From a virus: a stretch of DNA of 27,852 nucleotides. Shown in pieces: positions 4,514 through 14,712 of the stretch. The stretch covers positions 1 to 27,852 of IMG/VR virus record IMGVR_UViG_3300048872_000026, one strand, 5' to 3'. Every line of letters starts with the position of its first letter. Positions within the stretch are counted from its first letter, which is position 1. The notes beneath the pieces are model-generated. The model did not search any database, had not been told where the DNA came from, and saw nothing but the letters and a program-made list of their open reading frames with translations. Both the position numbers and the translations under genes were made by a program.

Positions 4514-6187
4514 TTGAGTGAATTCAGCGAGCTTATTCAACTGATGCGGAAGGACCCCAAAGCTGTCGAGAAAGCCTTTCGGGACAATCCCGAGTTGGCC
4601 CGCAGGATACTGGACACCGACGAACTTGGGCAGGCGGGGGAAAGCGTCTCGGTGGACGGCTTCAGGCTGTTCTACCGGGAGGTGTACGGGCGTCCCCTGC
4701 CCTATGTAGACGAGCCGGTGGCGGAGGCTTTTGCAGAGGCGTTCAAAACTAAGAAAGGTGTTATCTACGAATCCTGGCGCGGGCGGGGGAAGTCCACGTT
4801 CTTCGCCGCGTGGTGTCCGTATGTGATGGGGGTCAGGCCGGTGGGGTCCACTGCTCTTATTCGTGTGAACGATGGAAAAGCGAAAGAGATGGGCAAGGTC
4901 ATTGCTTCGCTGATTGAGACTAATCCGGGGTGGAAGAGAATCTTCCCCCATGTCATTCCTGATACAAAAGCCGGGTGGTCTGTTGAGAACGGCTTCAACG
5001 TCCTTGACGCCAGACAGGGGACAGACGATCTTAGTTACGCCAGATGGCGGATGATGTGCTTTGCAGACCACTTGAGTGAACAGTCTTTGGTGAGTATTGG
5101 CGTAGAATCAGGATCAGGGATTGGAATTCACCCCACTAACGGGGAGTGGTTCGACGACATCCACGACGAAGACAACACCCGCAGTCAGGCTGAGATGAAA
5201 AAGGTTGTCGATCTCGTAAAGGGCAACTTTGTTCCGTCGTGGTTCTCAGCCGGTGGCTCTCCGACCCTCGGAGTCTTCTGTACCCCGTGGTCCAAGAATC
5301 CTCCAGATGCTTATCAAGTAATGATGGAGACTGGTCTTTTCATCAAGATTACCACCCCAATCTTTGTCAAAGATGAGGCTGGGGACGTATTCCCCCCGAC
5401 TAATGAAAAAGTAAAGTTGACATGGCCCGAAGTATTCCCAATGGAGCGTGTGGTCGAGATGTACCATGCCTCCAAGACGCGCTTTGGTCAGTTTTATCTA
5501 TGCGACGTTGAGCTTTCAAAACCCAAGAATATGCGCTATCAGGAATTCCCGCCCAAGGAGATAAAGTGGAACCAGTGGCCTATGGTGGTTGGCGTTGACC
5601 CGGTTGGAACAATCAAGGGAATTTCATCGGGTACGGGAATTTCACATTTTGCAATGTGCTATGCCCTCAAGACCCCTTACAACACTGTTGTTATTGCGGA
5701 TGGGGTAGTCGAAAAGTGCGATGCCGAACAAGGGGAAAGGCATGTGGTTGAGGCGCAGCGGACTTATTCCAGAACATTCCAAAGAGCATCAGTGGAGAAC
5801 AACGGCGTCGGCGCCCTGTTTATTGGGATGCTCTCCAGAAATCAAGGACTGCGGTACGCCAGTCATAACACCAACGACATCGGCAGAGGCTCAAAGGAAG
5901 ATAGACAATACCGCTTTCTACAGCCACTTTTCGCCAACGGAACTGTATTGGTGTCTGAAGCTGAGACGCCCTATCTAACTGCCGTCCGCGCGTATTTGGA
6001 TACCTTTCCTAATATAGACAAGAGTTCATATCTTTGGGATGTGGGCGATTCTTTGGTACTGGCAATATTCGACATTCCCGAAGTGTGGACTAAAGTTACT
6101 ACCAGTATTGCAGACCCGCTACACTTTTGGGCAAAGCAAAAGAAACATGTTGATCCGTATGCTTCCATATTGGAGAACCGCAGATGA
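4514..6187 (+). CDS. terL: Terminase large subunit, 557 aa
   Basis: This is the ATP-driven packaging motor and headful or site nuclease. The ATPase domain has Walker A WRGRGKST (88-95), Walker B and catalytic acid WFDDIHDED (212-220), and the coupling-type motif TPWSK near 258. The RNase H-like nuclease domain shows VGVDP (Asp362), VENNG (about 427-431) and DVGDS (Asp509, Asp512), the expected three acidic positions. The length is normal for the family. The start is TTG at 4514, seven bases after AAGGAA, giving MSEFSELIQLM; no better ATG is nearby. Its stop overlaps the portal start (ATGA). Before the ATPase there is a helical N-terminal segment of about 60 residues. All key motifs appear intact. 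Confidence 0.95.
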   Translation: MSEFSELIQLMRKDPKAVEKAFRDNPELARRILDTDELGQAGESVSVDGFRLFYREVYGRPLPYVDEPVAEAFAEAFKTKKGVIYESWRGRGKSTFFAAWCPYVMGVRPVGSTALIRVNDGKAKEMGKVIASLIETNPGWKRIFPHVIPDTKAGWSVENGFNVLDARQGTDDLSYARWRMMCFADHLSEQSLVSIGVESGSGIGIHPTNGEWFDDIHDEDNTRSQAEMKKVVDLVKGNFVPSWFSAGGSPTLGVFCTPWSKNPPDAYQVMMETGLFIKITTPIFVKDEAGDVFPPTNEKVKLTWPEVFPMERVVEMYHASKTRFGQFYLCDVELSKPKNMRYQEFPPKEIKWNQWPMVVGVDPVGTIKGISSGTGISHFAMCYALKTPYNTVVIADGVVEKCDAEQGERHVVEAQRTYSRTFQRASVENNGVGALFIGMLSRNQGLRYASHNTNDIGRGSKEDRQYRFLQPLFANGTVLVSEAETPYLTAVRAYLDTFPNIDKSSYLWDVGDSLVLAIFDIPEVWTKVTTSIADPLHFWAKQKKHVDPYASILENRR

Positions 6188-8109
6188 ATCATGATATAAA
6201 CTATTACACCGGGGTTGTTGACGAACTCGAAGAAGAATTTGACAATGTGGTTACTCTATTCGAGGAGATGGAGAAAATGGTTCGTCCGACCTGGAGCCTT
6301 CCGTTCAACTTTACCGATGCCATCAAGGACGTTATGGCGATAGTGGATACGGCTCCCTCAGATGCCATTAACTCAGGGGCCATCGCCCTTTCAGGCTCCC
6401 AGCCTATTTTCAACGTCACCCCCTTCGCCGCCAATCCAGCCGAGTATGACCGGGTTCAGATTCTTGAAGATGCTATTAGTTGGCACTTTGATCGCTCCAA
6501 CCGCCGGGGCGACGGATCGGTAATGTTCGAGAAAGCATGGTCCTCTCTTTTGTACAACACCATCTGCACCAGAACAGATGACCTGGCTCACATCCTTCCG
6601 AAAGATTCAAGCAAATGGACCCCGCTTCAGCGAAGGGCTTGGGCGCACGGCAGGTTTATCCACAAGCAAATCAATCCAAAATACATCCGTTACATCCATT
6701 CGGATATGGGACTTGTTTTGGTTGCCCATGTCGAGAACGTAAAACTCAAAGATGCGATGGCCCATTGGGAACTTTACGAAGGCAATAAGACCGAAGAGGG
6801 GAAAAAAGCATCCCAGGCACTCGCGGACCTAAAACGAAAAGCTGAAGAGATGGTCAAAGGAGGTTCGCCGCTAAAGGATTTGTTCATCGAACAAGTCTAT
6901 TGTATTGACGACGACAAGTTGATGATCTGGGGAAACCTGACCACCAACACAACTCCTGAAGACAGTGTTAAGTCCCACCAGTATATCTTTGCCGACCAGG
7001 ACAACCCCTATGGGTTTATTCCGTGGTCCATCAGGGTGGCGGGGTCTAGACTTGAATCGGATATTGCCTACAGGGTCAATCCGCTCTTAGCGCCTCTGTA
7101 TTGGTCCGGGTCGTGGGACAAACTCAACCTTGCCAAGTCGATTGTTTTTTCCGAACCTATTAGACGTGCCAGAAGCCCCAGGGCTATAAGTATAACGGCA
7201 TCTGGAGACCCATTGCAAGCGGACTATGAACAGGGTGCTGATATTGCCGGACGGACCGGAGACGAATACAAGCCATTCCAACCTGTGACAATGGACCCCA
7301 ACGCACTTGCGGTTCTCCAATCGCTTGAGTCTGCCATGAACCGTACCACCGGCGCTTCGATGATAGGGGACACGACCAAGATTTCCAGCAACACCCCCTT
7401 TGCTACTTTTAGTGCGATGGTAAAGGTTGCTCTTTCGAGACTTGACAGACAGCGGGAGATCATGGCCGACTCCTGCGTGGACGATGCCTGCAATATGCTG
7501 TGGTGGGTGGACAAGACAAAAGTGCCTCTCTCTTCCTACGCCACTGCCGACAAAAAGTATCGAAGTGGCACCCAGGTTCCAATGGGCACTCAGACCAGCA
7601 TCACCCCCGATGACTATGACCTGAACAACCTTGGGATTGACGCTACCGTTCACCCCAAGACGGCCTCCGACGAAATGGAACAAATCAACAAGGCTATAAT
7701 GCTCTCGACCAAGTTGAACGTCCCTGTTTCCGACGAACTGGAGAAGCTGGGGTACAAGAATATTCCTCTGATGTACGAACGCTGGGTCAAAGAAACTTTG
7801 GCGAGCGGAGAAGTGCAGGCCAAGATTGCCGGAATGGTGGCCGAGGCTCAGGCTGCCGGGCAAGCGTCTGTCCAACAGCAACTTCAACAGAATGGAAGTC
7901 AACCCGGAGGCCCTACCCCGCCCAACGGATCTCAGGGGCCGCAAAGCCCGCAGGGAGCGGGCGGCGGAATTTCCCAGCAGGCTTACGGAGCGATGGGTGG
8001 AACGCAGGGCACTAATCCCGCCTTTGCCGGGCAGAGTCCCGCTGCGGGCGCGCCGTCTGTTACCCGAGAGACAATCCAAGGTGGTCCCCGCGTAGGATCA
8101 GGACAATAA
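6184..8109 (+). CDS. Portal protein, 641 aa
   Basis: The dodecameric portal forms the DNA channel at one capsid vertex and docks TerL. Evidence is position (overlapping terL by four bases, followed by virion genes), size, and fold character: a helical N-terminal stem (DELEEEFDNVVTLFEEMEKM, 13-32), a wing with beta strands (about 155-275), the long helical region around NRTTGASMIGDT (about 385-396) with FATFSAMVKVALSRLDRQRE (about 404-423), and a helical crown (about 495-565). The last 75 residues are Gln/Gly/Pro/Ser-rich and probably disordered. The stem-like helix motif is typical of podovirus-type portals. I have no sequence match beyond this, but the context makes it near certain. Confidence 0.85.
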   Translation: MNHDINYYTGVVDELEEEFDNVVTLFEEMEKMVRPTWSLPFNFTDAIKDVMAIVDTAPSDAINSGAIALSGSQPIFNVTPFAANPAEYDRVQILEDAISWHFDRSNRRGDGSVMFEKAWSSLLYNTICTRTDDLAHILPKDSSKWTPLQRRAWAHGRFIHKQINPKYIRYIHSDMGLVLVAHVENVKLKDAMAHWELYEGNKTEEGKKASQALADLKRKAEEMVKGGSPLKDLFIEQVYCIDDDKLMIWGNLTTNTTPEDSVKSHQYIFADQDNPYGFIPWSIRVAGSRLESDIAYRVNPLLAPLYWSGSWDKLNLAKSIVFSEPIRRARSPRAISITASGDPLQADYEQGADIAGRTGDEYKPFQPVTMDPNALAVLQSLESAMNRTTGASMIGDTTKISSNTPFATFSAMVKVALSRLDRQREIMADSCVDDACNMLWWVDKTKVPLSSYATADKKYRSGTQVPMGTQTSITPDDYDLNNLGIDATVHPKTASDEMEQINKAIMLSTKLNVPVSDELEKLGYKNIPLMYERWVKETLASGEVQAKIAGMVAEAQAAGQASVQQQLQQNGSQPGGPTPPNGSQGPQSPQGAGGGISQQAYGAMGGTQGTNPAFAGQSPAAGAPSVTRETIQGGPRVGSGQ

Positions 8110-8110
8110 C

Positions 8111-9028
8111 ATGCTAAAAAATTGGTGGGATACCGCACAGTATGGGGCCAAGAATCTTTTCAGAAGCGCGGCGCGTGAGGCTAACACGCTTGTCTCTACG
8201 GCACAGTACTATCAGGTAAAAGCCGGGGACACGCTGGGAAGCGTTGCGAAATACACTAACAAAACCATAGCAGACATCGTAAACGCAAATCATGGGATGA
8301 AGACCATTCCTCCAGTTGGATCGTTTATCAATGCGGCGACATTTGTTGCCAACGCCGCTGGCCCTCCCGGAAACGTTGTAAATGCTGCTTACACGGGTCT
8401 TGCTACTGGAATGGCGGCAGGAAACGCATTGTCACAAGCCGCCTTCCCGGAACTAAATTCTGTTTCCAAGTCTTCCTATGGGACTTTGAATCAAATGTCC
8501 AATCCCTTAGCGGCAGTCCCGTATGTCACGGGGAACGCTCAGGCAGATGCGTGGATAGCCGCAAACCCAGGCGTTACCACCGGGAACAGTTTCTCGCCAA
8601 CAGGGAATTACCGGGGCGGAGGCGGAAATTTTCCAGCTACTACTGATTTTGTTTTAAGGCAGTTCGCCGCTTACATTAATAAGACAGGAACACTTCCATT
8701 CGCAGTTTCCGACCAAGCCATGACCGCAGCCGGGCAAACCCCCCAATCCCTCATGAGCGTCGGGTATGTCAAGAACCCGATGACGGGCGATTGGACAATT
8801 GACCCGAGCAAGACAGGGCAGGGAAAGTCAGACCCGTATTCGGAAGTAAGGTCTGTTGCCATTCGGCACGACAACGGGAGAGTCAAGTGGATAACGCCGG
8901 AAGAGGCGGCGCTAAGAAACCGTCAAGCACGAAAGCATAGAAACGACAAGGTATTAACTCCGGCTCAAGCCGACAACGCCGCTTCTGTCCCGTCTACGAC
9001 TTTGAACGTCCAGATAGGTAGTGGCTAA
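8111..9028 (+). CDS. LysM-domain virion protein, 305 aa
   Basis: An amphipathic N-terminal helix (MLKNWWDTAQYGAKNLFR) is followed by a LysM domain, YYQVKAGDTLGSVAKYTN through VGSFINA (about 35-75), which in known families binds peptidoglycan N-acetylglucosamine. The remainder is low-complexity Ala/Asn/Gly-rich (80-180), then a region with DFVLRQFAAYINKTGTLPF (about 178-196) and a basic tail (RNRQARKHRNDK). It lies between portal and the giant virion protein, overlapping the latter by one base, so it is probably a virion component that contacts cell wall during DNA entry. No lytic catalytic domain is visible. Confidence 0.8.
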   Translation: MLKNWWDTAQYGAKNLFRSAAREANTLVSTAQYYQVKAGDTLGSVAKYTNKTIADIVNANHGMKTIPPVGSFINAATFVANAAGPPGNVVNAAYTGLATGMAAGNALSQAAFPELNSVSKSSYGTLNQMSNPLAAVPYVTGNAQADAWIAANPGVTTGNSFSPTGNYRGGGGNFPATTDFVLRQFAAYINKTGTLPFAVSDQAMTAAGQTPQSLMSVGYVKNPMTGDWTIDPSKTGQGKSDPYSEVRSVAIRHDNGRVKWITPEEAALRNRQARKHRNDKVLTPAQADNAASVPSTTLNVQIGSG

Positions 9029-12000
9029 TGCCTCTTAATCCACTTCCGCAACCAAAGTCTCCGGGGGTAGGACTTAATCCGCCTCCGCAGAAGCCCGCCA
9101 CTCCCGGCCCCTCCCCTCTGCCGTTCATGGCGCTGCAACTCGACCATAACAACCTTCCCTACTACGGGGAGGGTTTTCAGGGATTAGCCCGCAAGGTTTT
9201 CGCTAATATATACGACCCCAAAAATCTACTCCCTGCTCCTACTCAACAGCAGAAAGTAATTCTGGATAAATCCCAGAGTCATGGAGAGCAGTTTAACCAG
9301 AACACGGGATGGGATAAGTGGGTGGGCTCGTGGACGGGAATCAAGTCGTCCGACGCAGTGCAGGCCGCAGTTGCCGCTTCCCTCGCCGTTCACGGAACGG
9401 ACGCGCAGGGAAATATAAACAAAGATGCTCAAGCTGGAAATGTCGTCGCGGCCACCACGGGACTTATAGGACGGACTGTTGGACAGGAAGTTTCTGTCGG
9501 TCTCTCTGGCCTTAGTCTTATCAGTATTGCCAGCCGAAAAGTTCAGGCTTTCAACACCGCTATAGCGGACATCGGAAACTCGTCCACCATCTTACCAGAC
9601 GTTACTTCATCAGAGAAAACAGCCGTGAGTTTATTGGGAGACACCCCGACGGCGCATAAACTCGGGGGGCTTATAGATAGTCTCAATGACACGCTTGTGT
9701 TGGGGCCGTACAACGTTCTAAGAGCTATTACGTCCGGCGAGTCGATGGCGCAGGAGTGGAAGACTGTCGTAAACTATCAAAAAGGTTCCGACATGATCTA
9801 TACCATGTATTTCGACGAAGTCAAAAAGGCCGAGTATCTTCGCCGGGTACAAGGCGGGGAAAACGCAGACCTGCTTGTGACGGAGCTTTCAAATCCGTGG
9901 GTCGAACTGGCAGGTTCGATTTTGGGGGACCCGAGTACATACCTGGGCGTAGGGATTGTGGGGGACTTCGGAAAAGCGTCCAGCCCAGTGAGGATGTTCG
10001 GCAAGACGCTCTTTGAAGTCCCGTGGAGGTCTGTGGGAAGAATTCCTGGATTCGGGGAGCTTCTGGGGCTGTCCCACGTCGGCATCTCGGGGCTTTCAGC
10101 GGCAGCAGACGAGTTCGGAAAAGTTGACACGGCTATTGAGGCCAAAGCCTTCAACGCTCTGAATGGTGTCTCCACAGAGCATACGGCAGTCCAGGCACTG
10201 ACCGACGCTTTTACCGCCACTAGAGACGCGACCATTAAGTTTGCTACAGAATACGGTATATTATCCCCCACCTCGGAGGGCAAGGCCGCGATTATGAAGC
10301 AGTCAGTCGGAACATTTATGTCCGCCCTGGCTGCAAAGTTCACCAACGTCGATGAGATGATGGGGACTTTCAAGGCATTCCAAGACATAAAGTCCCCAGA
10401 CCCCGTTGTAGCGGCGCAGGCTTTTTCAACAATGAAATCCACTCTGGGGGTTCTGCCATTTTCCCACGGCGGGAAGCAGGCTATGGAGTTCATCAATAAA
10501 TTAGTGGCCGCCGTTGACATTCCCGCGCTGTACGCAAAGCATACTGGAACGATGGGCGAGTTCGCCGGAGTGCTTATGGGGAAACTCGACGGTGTTATTT
10601 CTGACATGTACCCGTCCATAAATGATATGGAAGAGGCGTGGAAGGCAGGAAAAGTCGCGGGGGCGAAACTGGAGCCACGGGCGCAGTTTCTAGCAGACAC
10701 CTACGAGAAACTGAAAGCATCTAATCCGGTTGCGCTATGGGCCAATAAAGCCAATAACGCTGTGGCCGGAAACAAGTTGTATCAGGGGCTTCAGAGCTTC
10801 TTCGCGGGCGTGTACATGGGCATGCGACCCGCATACGCCATGCGAAATCTTCAGCAGAACTCATTGACAATCTGGCACGACATGGGCCTTCAGGCTGGCG
10901 TGGCGTCACTTGTGGAAGGAACTGCGGCTGCTCTCAAGAAAGATTGGGCCACAGCTGTAATAGATGCTCATGCCGAGAACGTCAAGAAGATGCTGGGGGG
11001 TATTCTGCCTCCCGGTTTTGCTAAAGGCATTGGTTCCGCCGGGGTTGAAGGGAAGGGAATATTCAACTTCGCTCTTCAGGCCGGGCAGCGAACGGAACAG
11101 GCCCACTCCGCCTTGATTATGGACCTTGCCATTCAAAGACATCTTCAGGACGCTGTTCGGTACGGCGGAACACCGGCTATTGATAACATGGTCAAGGCTG
11201 GTCTGAGCCAATCAGCCGCCGAAAGGCTTTTAGTTCATGCCGCCGCAAACTTCGGGGACGAGACGGCCACGCTAAAAGCATGGCGTCTTGAACAGGCCAC
11301 CGGGCACGCGGAAGTATGGAGAACTCTCGAACTCGATCCCACGTTCAAGTCGGCCCTTCAGACCCACGGCCTTCTTGGAGAATTGGATAACATCCGCCAA
11401 ACAGCGACGGATGGCGTTGACTTCCAAAACAAGATGGACGGATTCCTGAAGAAAGCGGAAGAACTTGCTTCCCGCACCGCTGGCGAACCTGCCCTTGTGG
11501 GTCAAGATAACATCATGGCCCCCGTGGTAGCCACGGTCGAGAGAGCCTTCGACGCTGGTGGAAGAAAAGCAATGTCCGAGCAGGAACTGAACAGGTTTCG
11601 CGCCCTGACGGAGACTCGCTACCAGCTTCAACAACAATTCAGAAGCGTCTCCCAGGCTCTTAGGGGGCAGTTGACCAGACTTCTTCCGAACGCGGATGCG
11701 GCCAAGCCTTTTGACGAGGCATTCAACGCATCGTACAAAGTCGTTGACGATGGCGTAGCTTCTCTAAGAAACTTCGCCATAGGAACGCATGACGGGATTT
11801 ACGCCCAAAGTCTGAAAGGCGTCCCGCCGTCCGAGTTGTGGGCGCAGGCCCGGACGATGGTTCCCGAGATACGGGACGGTCAAATGGTTCTAAAGCCCGT
11901 TACTATGGCAGAGTCGTTCCCCAATGTCGATCCTGCCAAGTTGAACAACTCAGACTTCAACGGGATGCTGTGGAAGTGGGTAAAAGACACTCAGGAGTCA

Positions 12001-14712
12001 GGGTGGAAGGCTGTCAACGAAGGTTCGTTGACTCATCAGGGAAATATCCTGGAGCAGATGGCCGCTGCCGCCGGGACTACTGTAGATGATGTCAAGATAG
12101 CGTACTATGGCAGTCTCAAGAACCCCGAACTCACCCGGATAGACGAACTGACGAAATCCGTTTCCGATTGGGAGAAGTACGCAGACTTCAGCACCGTTGA
12201 CATGAAGGGCAAGACTCTGGCGGACATGTTCGGCTCCCAAGACCCGGCTCTAAAAGCGGAATGGACTGCTCTTCAGGCGAAGATTAACAATGCCGAAGAA
12301 TGGGCCAAGATGTCTAAAATGGAGCAGATGACCACTAAGACAAGAATCGGCCAACTGGACGAGTTACTTACCCCCAGCAAGGGAACTCCGTCTTTAGGGC
12401 TTGAGGGAACATTCAACGCCGTCAACGCAGACCGCGCTTCGAGGGGACTTCAGCCCTATCCTACGGTAGCCAACGTCCCAATGTCTGAGGCCTCACAAGT
12501 TCTAAAGAAGCTGGCCCCCCACCCTCCTTATGTCGAAGGCACTCAGCCGACTGTTGCAAGGCAATTGGCCGAGAACCTGAAGGGCGGACTGAGAGATGCA
12601 CTCGACCAGTTTACATCAGGAACTTTGCAACGATGGGGAGAGAAAGTTCCTATCGACTCCAACTTGACGCCGGATATGGAGAAGGCTATTTCTGAGTGGG
12701 GTGCGGAACTTGGGAAAAGAACCGCGACCCAGCGGGCCGGGGCGATGGCCGTTGCCGAGGCCACCAGAAACTTCATTCTTCACGACTACAACAAGACCTA
12801 CGGCGACAAAGCTGCCGGGTACTTGCTGATGTATCACTACTGGACATCTAGAACGTATGTTCGTTGGCTGGAAAGAGTTGTAGACACCCCAGGAGTTCCG
12901 GCAGCTTATGCCAAACTGAGGGACACGCTTACCAGAGTTCATTCCGACCAACCAGACTTCTACAGATACAATTTGCCGGTTGGTAAACTTCCCGGCCTGA
13001 ACAACGACCCGATGTTCTTCAATCTTGAGGCAACGTTGAATCCGGTCTACGGGCTTACTGGCGTTGACTTCAATGATCCCAGCAAGAGAGTGGATTGGAT
13101 TTCAAGCGCCGTGGATGACATGGGGAAGTTCGGATTTAATCTCGCCGTTCCTCTTCAGTGGGCAATGGCCTACAACCTGTACCAAAAGGGGCAGGAGGAT
13201 GCCGCGAGACGCTGGGCGGGAAGATTGATTCCCGCCACTGCAGATTACAAAGCTGCCATAGGATTGATTCAGCAGAAAACGGGCGTTGACATCACCCCCC
13301 AGATTGGGCAAGGCCCGCTTCACGGACTAAGCTATGGCGAGTTGGACCCCATAGTAAACGTGTTCTCGGGGGGCGTTGACCCATACGAAGAGGCTCGTGT
13401 GGGAAGAGCGATGGCCGGAATGATTATGGATAAGACCGTCACTCGCGAGGCTGGGTACGATGCCATGTACTCCAAGAATGGTCCGCTTTACGATGAAGCA
13501 GTCCAGAGAGCCGTAAACGAACGCGCACCCGGTCAGATGGCTTCATTCTTCCTGGGGGTAGGCTACAAAACTCGTACCCCCGGAGACGTTCAGGTGGATC
13601 AGTTCTATGCTCAGTACACCAAGCTCCTGTCTCTCCGTGACACGACTTCCCCCGACGATTACCGGGCGCAGTTCGACCAACTGATGAACGACAATCCGTT
13701 CGCGGATTCTGTTTTGCTCGCAAAGCGTGGCGGAGATTCAAGAGACGCAGCCTACGCCTACAACGTCGTCGGCAGACTTCCACCCGGCGAGGTGTACAAA
13801 TTGCTTCCCGCTGTTGGCATAGACCAGTCCATGCTCAACAGGTTTTATCAGGATAAAGGAGATTTTTCCAAGTGGCTTCCGTCCGACAAGAACAAGTTTA
13901 TGTCGGCCATCTTGGACATGGGCGCTACTTTCTCCATCCCGGACGGGGCTACGAAGCAGGAATGGGACGCAGCCCGTGCCATGAGCGCAAAAGTAGACGC
14001 AGAGGTGGCGAAAGTTTACGGCGCTGACACGCAAAACGTTGTAAGCGCATACTTCGATCTTGTGGACACCAATAAAGACAAGGCGGCTGAGTTCAAGATG
14101 ATGCACCCGGAAATAGACGGGTCGCTCCAGATGCGCCGGGAAATGATTGTCAGCAATCCCTATCTCTACAAGTACTACGGGTCCATCGACACCATTACCG
14201 GATATTTTGATGGGAAGGTGAGGGCTTACCTTGCCGACAAGTATGGACAGGACATCGGGGATAAATCAGCAGCTTACTTCGACTACGCTCCGGGCGCAGA
14301 GAGAAAACAATATCTCTACCAGCACCCAGAATTGCAGAAGTACTGGACAGAGAAACGGACTTTGGATGCCCAATCGTCACAGGCCATGATTGACTTCGGC
14401 AAGACGTTGCAGGAAAATGCCCCGGCGGCGGTTCGCCCGGACGCGGCACTTGCCAATAAGTCGCAAAACGACCTGACGGGTGTAAATCAACAGCAGCAAG
14501 AGCCGACTTGGGATGAGGTGGTTTCCAAGTACAAAATTAGTCCGTGGCTCCAGCAGCAGATTATTTCCAACGTCCAAAACGGCACCCCCCTTACAAAAGC
14601 GGGGTCTACTGAGATAACGTATATCGAGAACAAATACAATATCTATCATTTACTTGAGCGTGCCGGAATAGCTCTAAGCAGGCAGTCCGGCGGCCTTAAT
14701 CCACTACCATAG
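9028..14712 (+). CDS. Giant putative ejection/internal virion protein, 1894 aa
   Basis: This 5.7-kb gene is the largest of the window, in the place where podoviruses encode injected internal proteins. The N-terminus is proline-rich (PLNPLPQP...). Helical, alanine-rich blocks follow. Notable segments are LGDPSTYLGVG (about 299-309), MRPAYAMRNLQQNS (about 594-607), LLMYHYWTSRTYVRWLERVV (about 1266-1285), and a C-terminal pair of HPE repeats (about 1672-1780) with YFDLVD...HPEIDG and YFDYAP...HPELQK. The RPAYAxRN and HYWxSRTxxxWL segments resemble conserved parts of giant virion proteins of environmental phages. No polymerase, protease or muramidase motif is visible. It ends with LNPLP, echoing the start. 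The frame is unbroken. Role by position and size only. Confidence 0.6.
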   Translation: MPLNPLPQPKSPGVGLNPPPQKPATPGPSPLPFMALQLDHNNLPYYGEGFQGLARKVFANIYDPKNLLPAPTQQQKVILDKSQSHGEQFNQNTGWDKWVGSWTGIKSSDAVQAAVAASLAVHGTDAQGNINKDAQAGNVVAATTGLIGRTVGQEVSVGLSGLSLISIASRKVQAFNTAIADIGNSSTILPDVTSSEKTAVSLLGDTPTAHKLGGLIDSLNDTLVLGPYNVLRAITSGESMAQEWKTVVNYQKGSDMIYTMYFDEVKKAEYLRRVQGGENADLLVTELSNPWVELAGSILGDPSTYLGVGIVGDFGKASSPVRMFGKTLFEVPWRSVGRIPGFGELLGLSHVGISGLSAAADEFGKVDTAIEAKAFNALNGVSTEHTAVQALTDAFTATRDATIKFATEYGILSPTSEGKAAIMKQSVGTFMSALAAKFTNVDEMMGTFKAFQDIKSPDPVVAAQAFSTMKSTLGVLPFSHGGKQAMEFINKLVAAVDIPALYAKHTGTMGEFAGVLMGKLDGVISDMYPSINDMEEAWKAGKVAGAKLEPRAQFLADTYEKLKASNPVALWANKANNAVAGNKLYQGLQSFFAGVYMGMRPAYAMRNLQQNSLTIWHDMGLQAGVASLVEGTAAALKKDWATAVIDAHAENVKKMLGGILPPGFAKGIGSAGVEGKGIFNFALQAGQRTEQAHSALIMDLAIQRHLQDAVRYGGTPAIDNMVKAGLSQSAAERLLVHAAANFGDETATLKAWRLEQATGHAEVWRTLELDPTFKSALQTHGLLGELDNIRQTATDGVDFQNKMDGFLKKAEELASRTAGEPALVGQDNIMAPVVATVERAFDAGGRKAMSEQELNRFRALTETRYQLQQQFRSVSQALRGQLTRLLPNADAAKPFDEAFNASYKVVDDGVASLRNFAIGTHDGIYAQSLKGVPPSELWAQARTMVPEIRDGQMVLKPVTMAESFPNVDPAKLNNSDFNGMLWKWVKDTQESGWKAVNEGSLTHQGNILEQMAAAAGTTVDDVKIAYYGSLKNPELTRIDELTKSVSDWEKYADFSTVDMKGKTLADMFGSQDPALKAEWTALQAKINNAEEWAKMSKMEQMTTKTRIGQLDELLTPSKGTPSLGLEGTFNAVNADRASRGLQPYPTVANVPMSEASQVLKKLAPHPPYVEGTQPTVARQLAENLKGGLRDALDQFTSGTLQRWGEKVPIDSNLTPDMEKAISEWGAELGKRTATQRAGAMAVAEATRNFILHDYNKTYGDKAAGYLLMYHYWTSRTYVRWLERVVDTPGVPAAYAKLRDTLTRVHSDQPDFYRYNLPVGKLPGLNNDPMFFNLEATLNPVYGLTGVDFNDPSKRVDWISSAVDDMGKFGFNLAVPLQWAMAYNLYQKGQEDAARRWAGRLIPATADYKAAIGLIQQKTGVDITPQIGQGPLHGLSYGELDPIVNVFSGGVDPYEEARVGRAMAGMIMDKTVTREAGYDAMYSKNGPLYDEAVQRAVNERAPGQMASFFLGVGYKTRTPGDVQVDQFYAQYTKLLSLRDTTSPDDYRAQFDQLMNDNPFADSVLLAKRGGDSRDAAYAYNVVGRLPPGEVYKLLPAVGIDQSMLNRFYQDKGDFSKWLPSDKNKFMSAILDMGATFSIPDGATKQEWDAARAMSAKVDAEVAKVYGADTQNVVSAYFDLVDTNKDKAAEFKMMHPEIDGSLQMRREMIVSNPYLYKYYGSIDTITGYFDGKVRAYLADKYGQDIGDKSAAYFDYAPGAERKQYLYQHPELQKYWTEKRTLDAQSSQAMIDFGKTLQENAPAAVRPDAALANKSQNDLTGVNQQQQEPTWDEVVSKYKISPWLQQQIISNVQNGTPLTKAGSTEITYIENKYNIYHLLERAGIALSRQSGGLNPLP

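Noticed and set aside
7087-8079. Long minus-strand frame of 330 aa inside the portal gene
   Set aside because: Opposite to a well-supported gene, rich in Gly/Arg/Ser without a motif; a codon-bias shadow.
9798-10700. Minus-strand frame of 300 aa inside the giant gene
   Set aside because: No ribosome-binding site or domain, and it is antisense to an uninterrupted frame.
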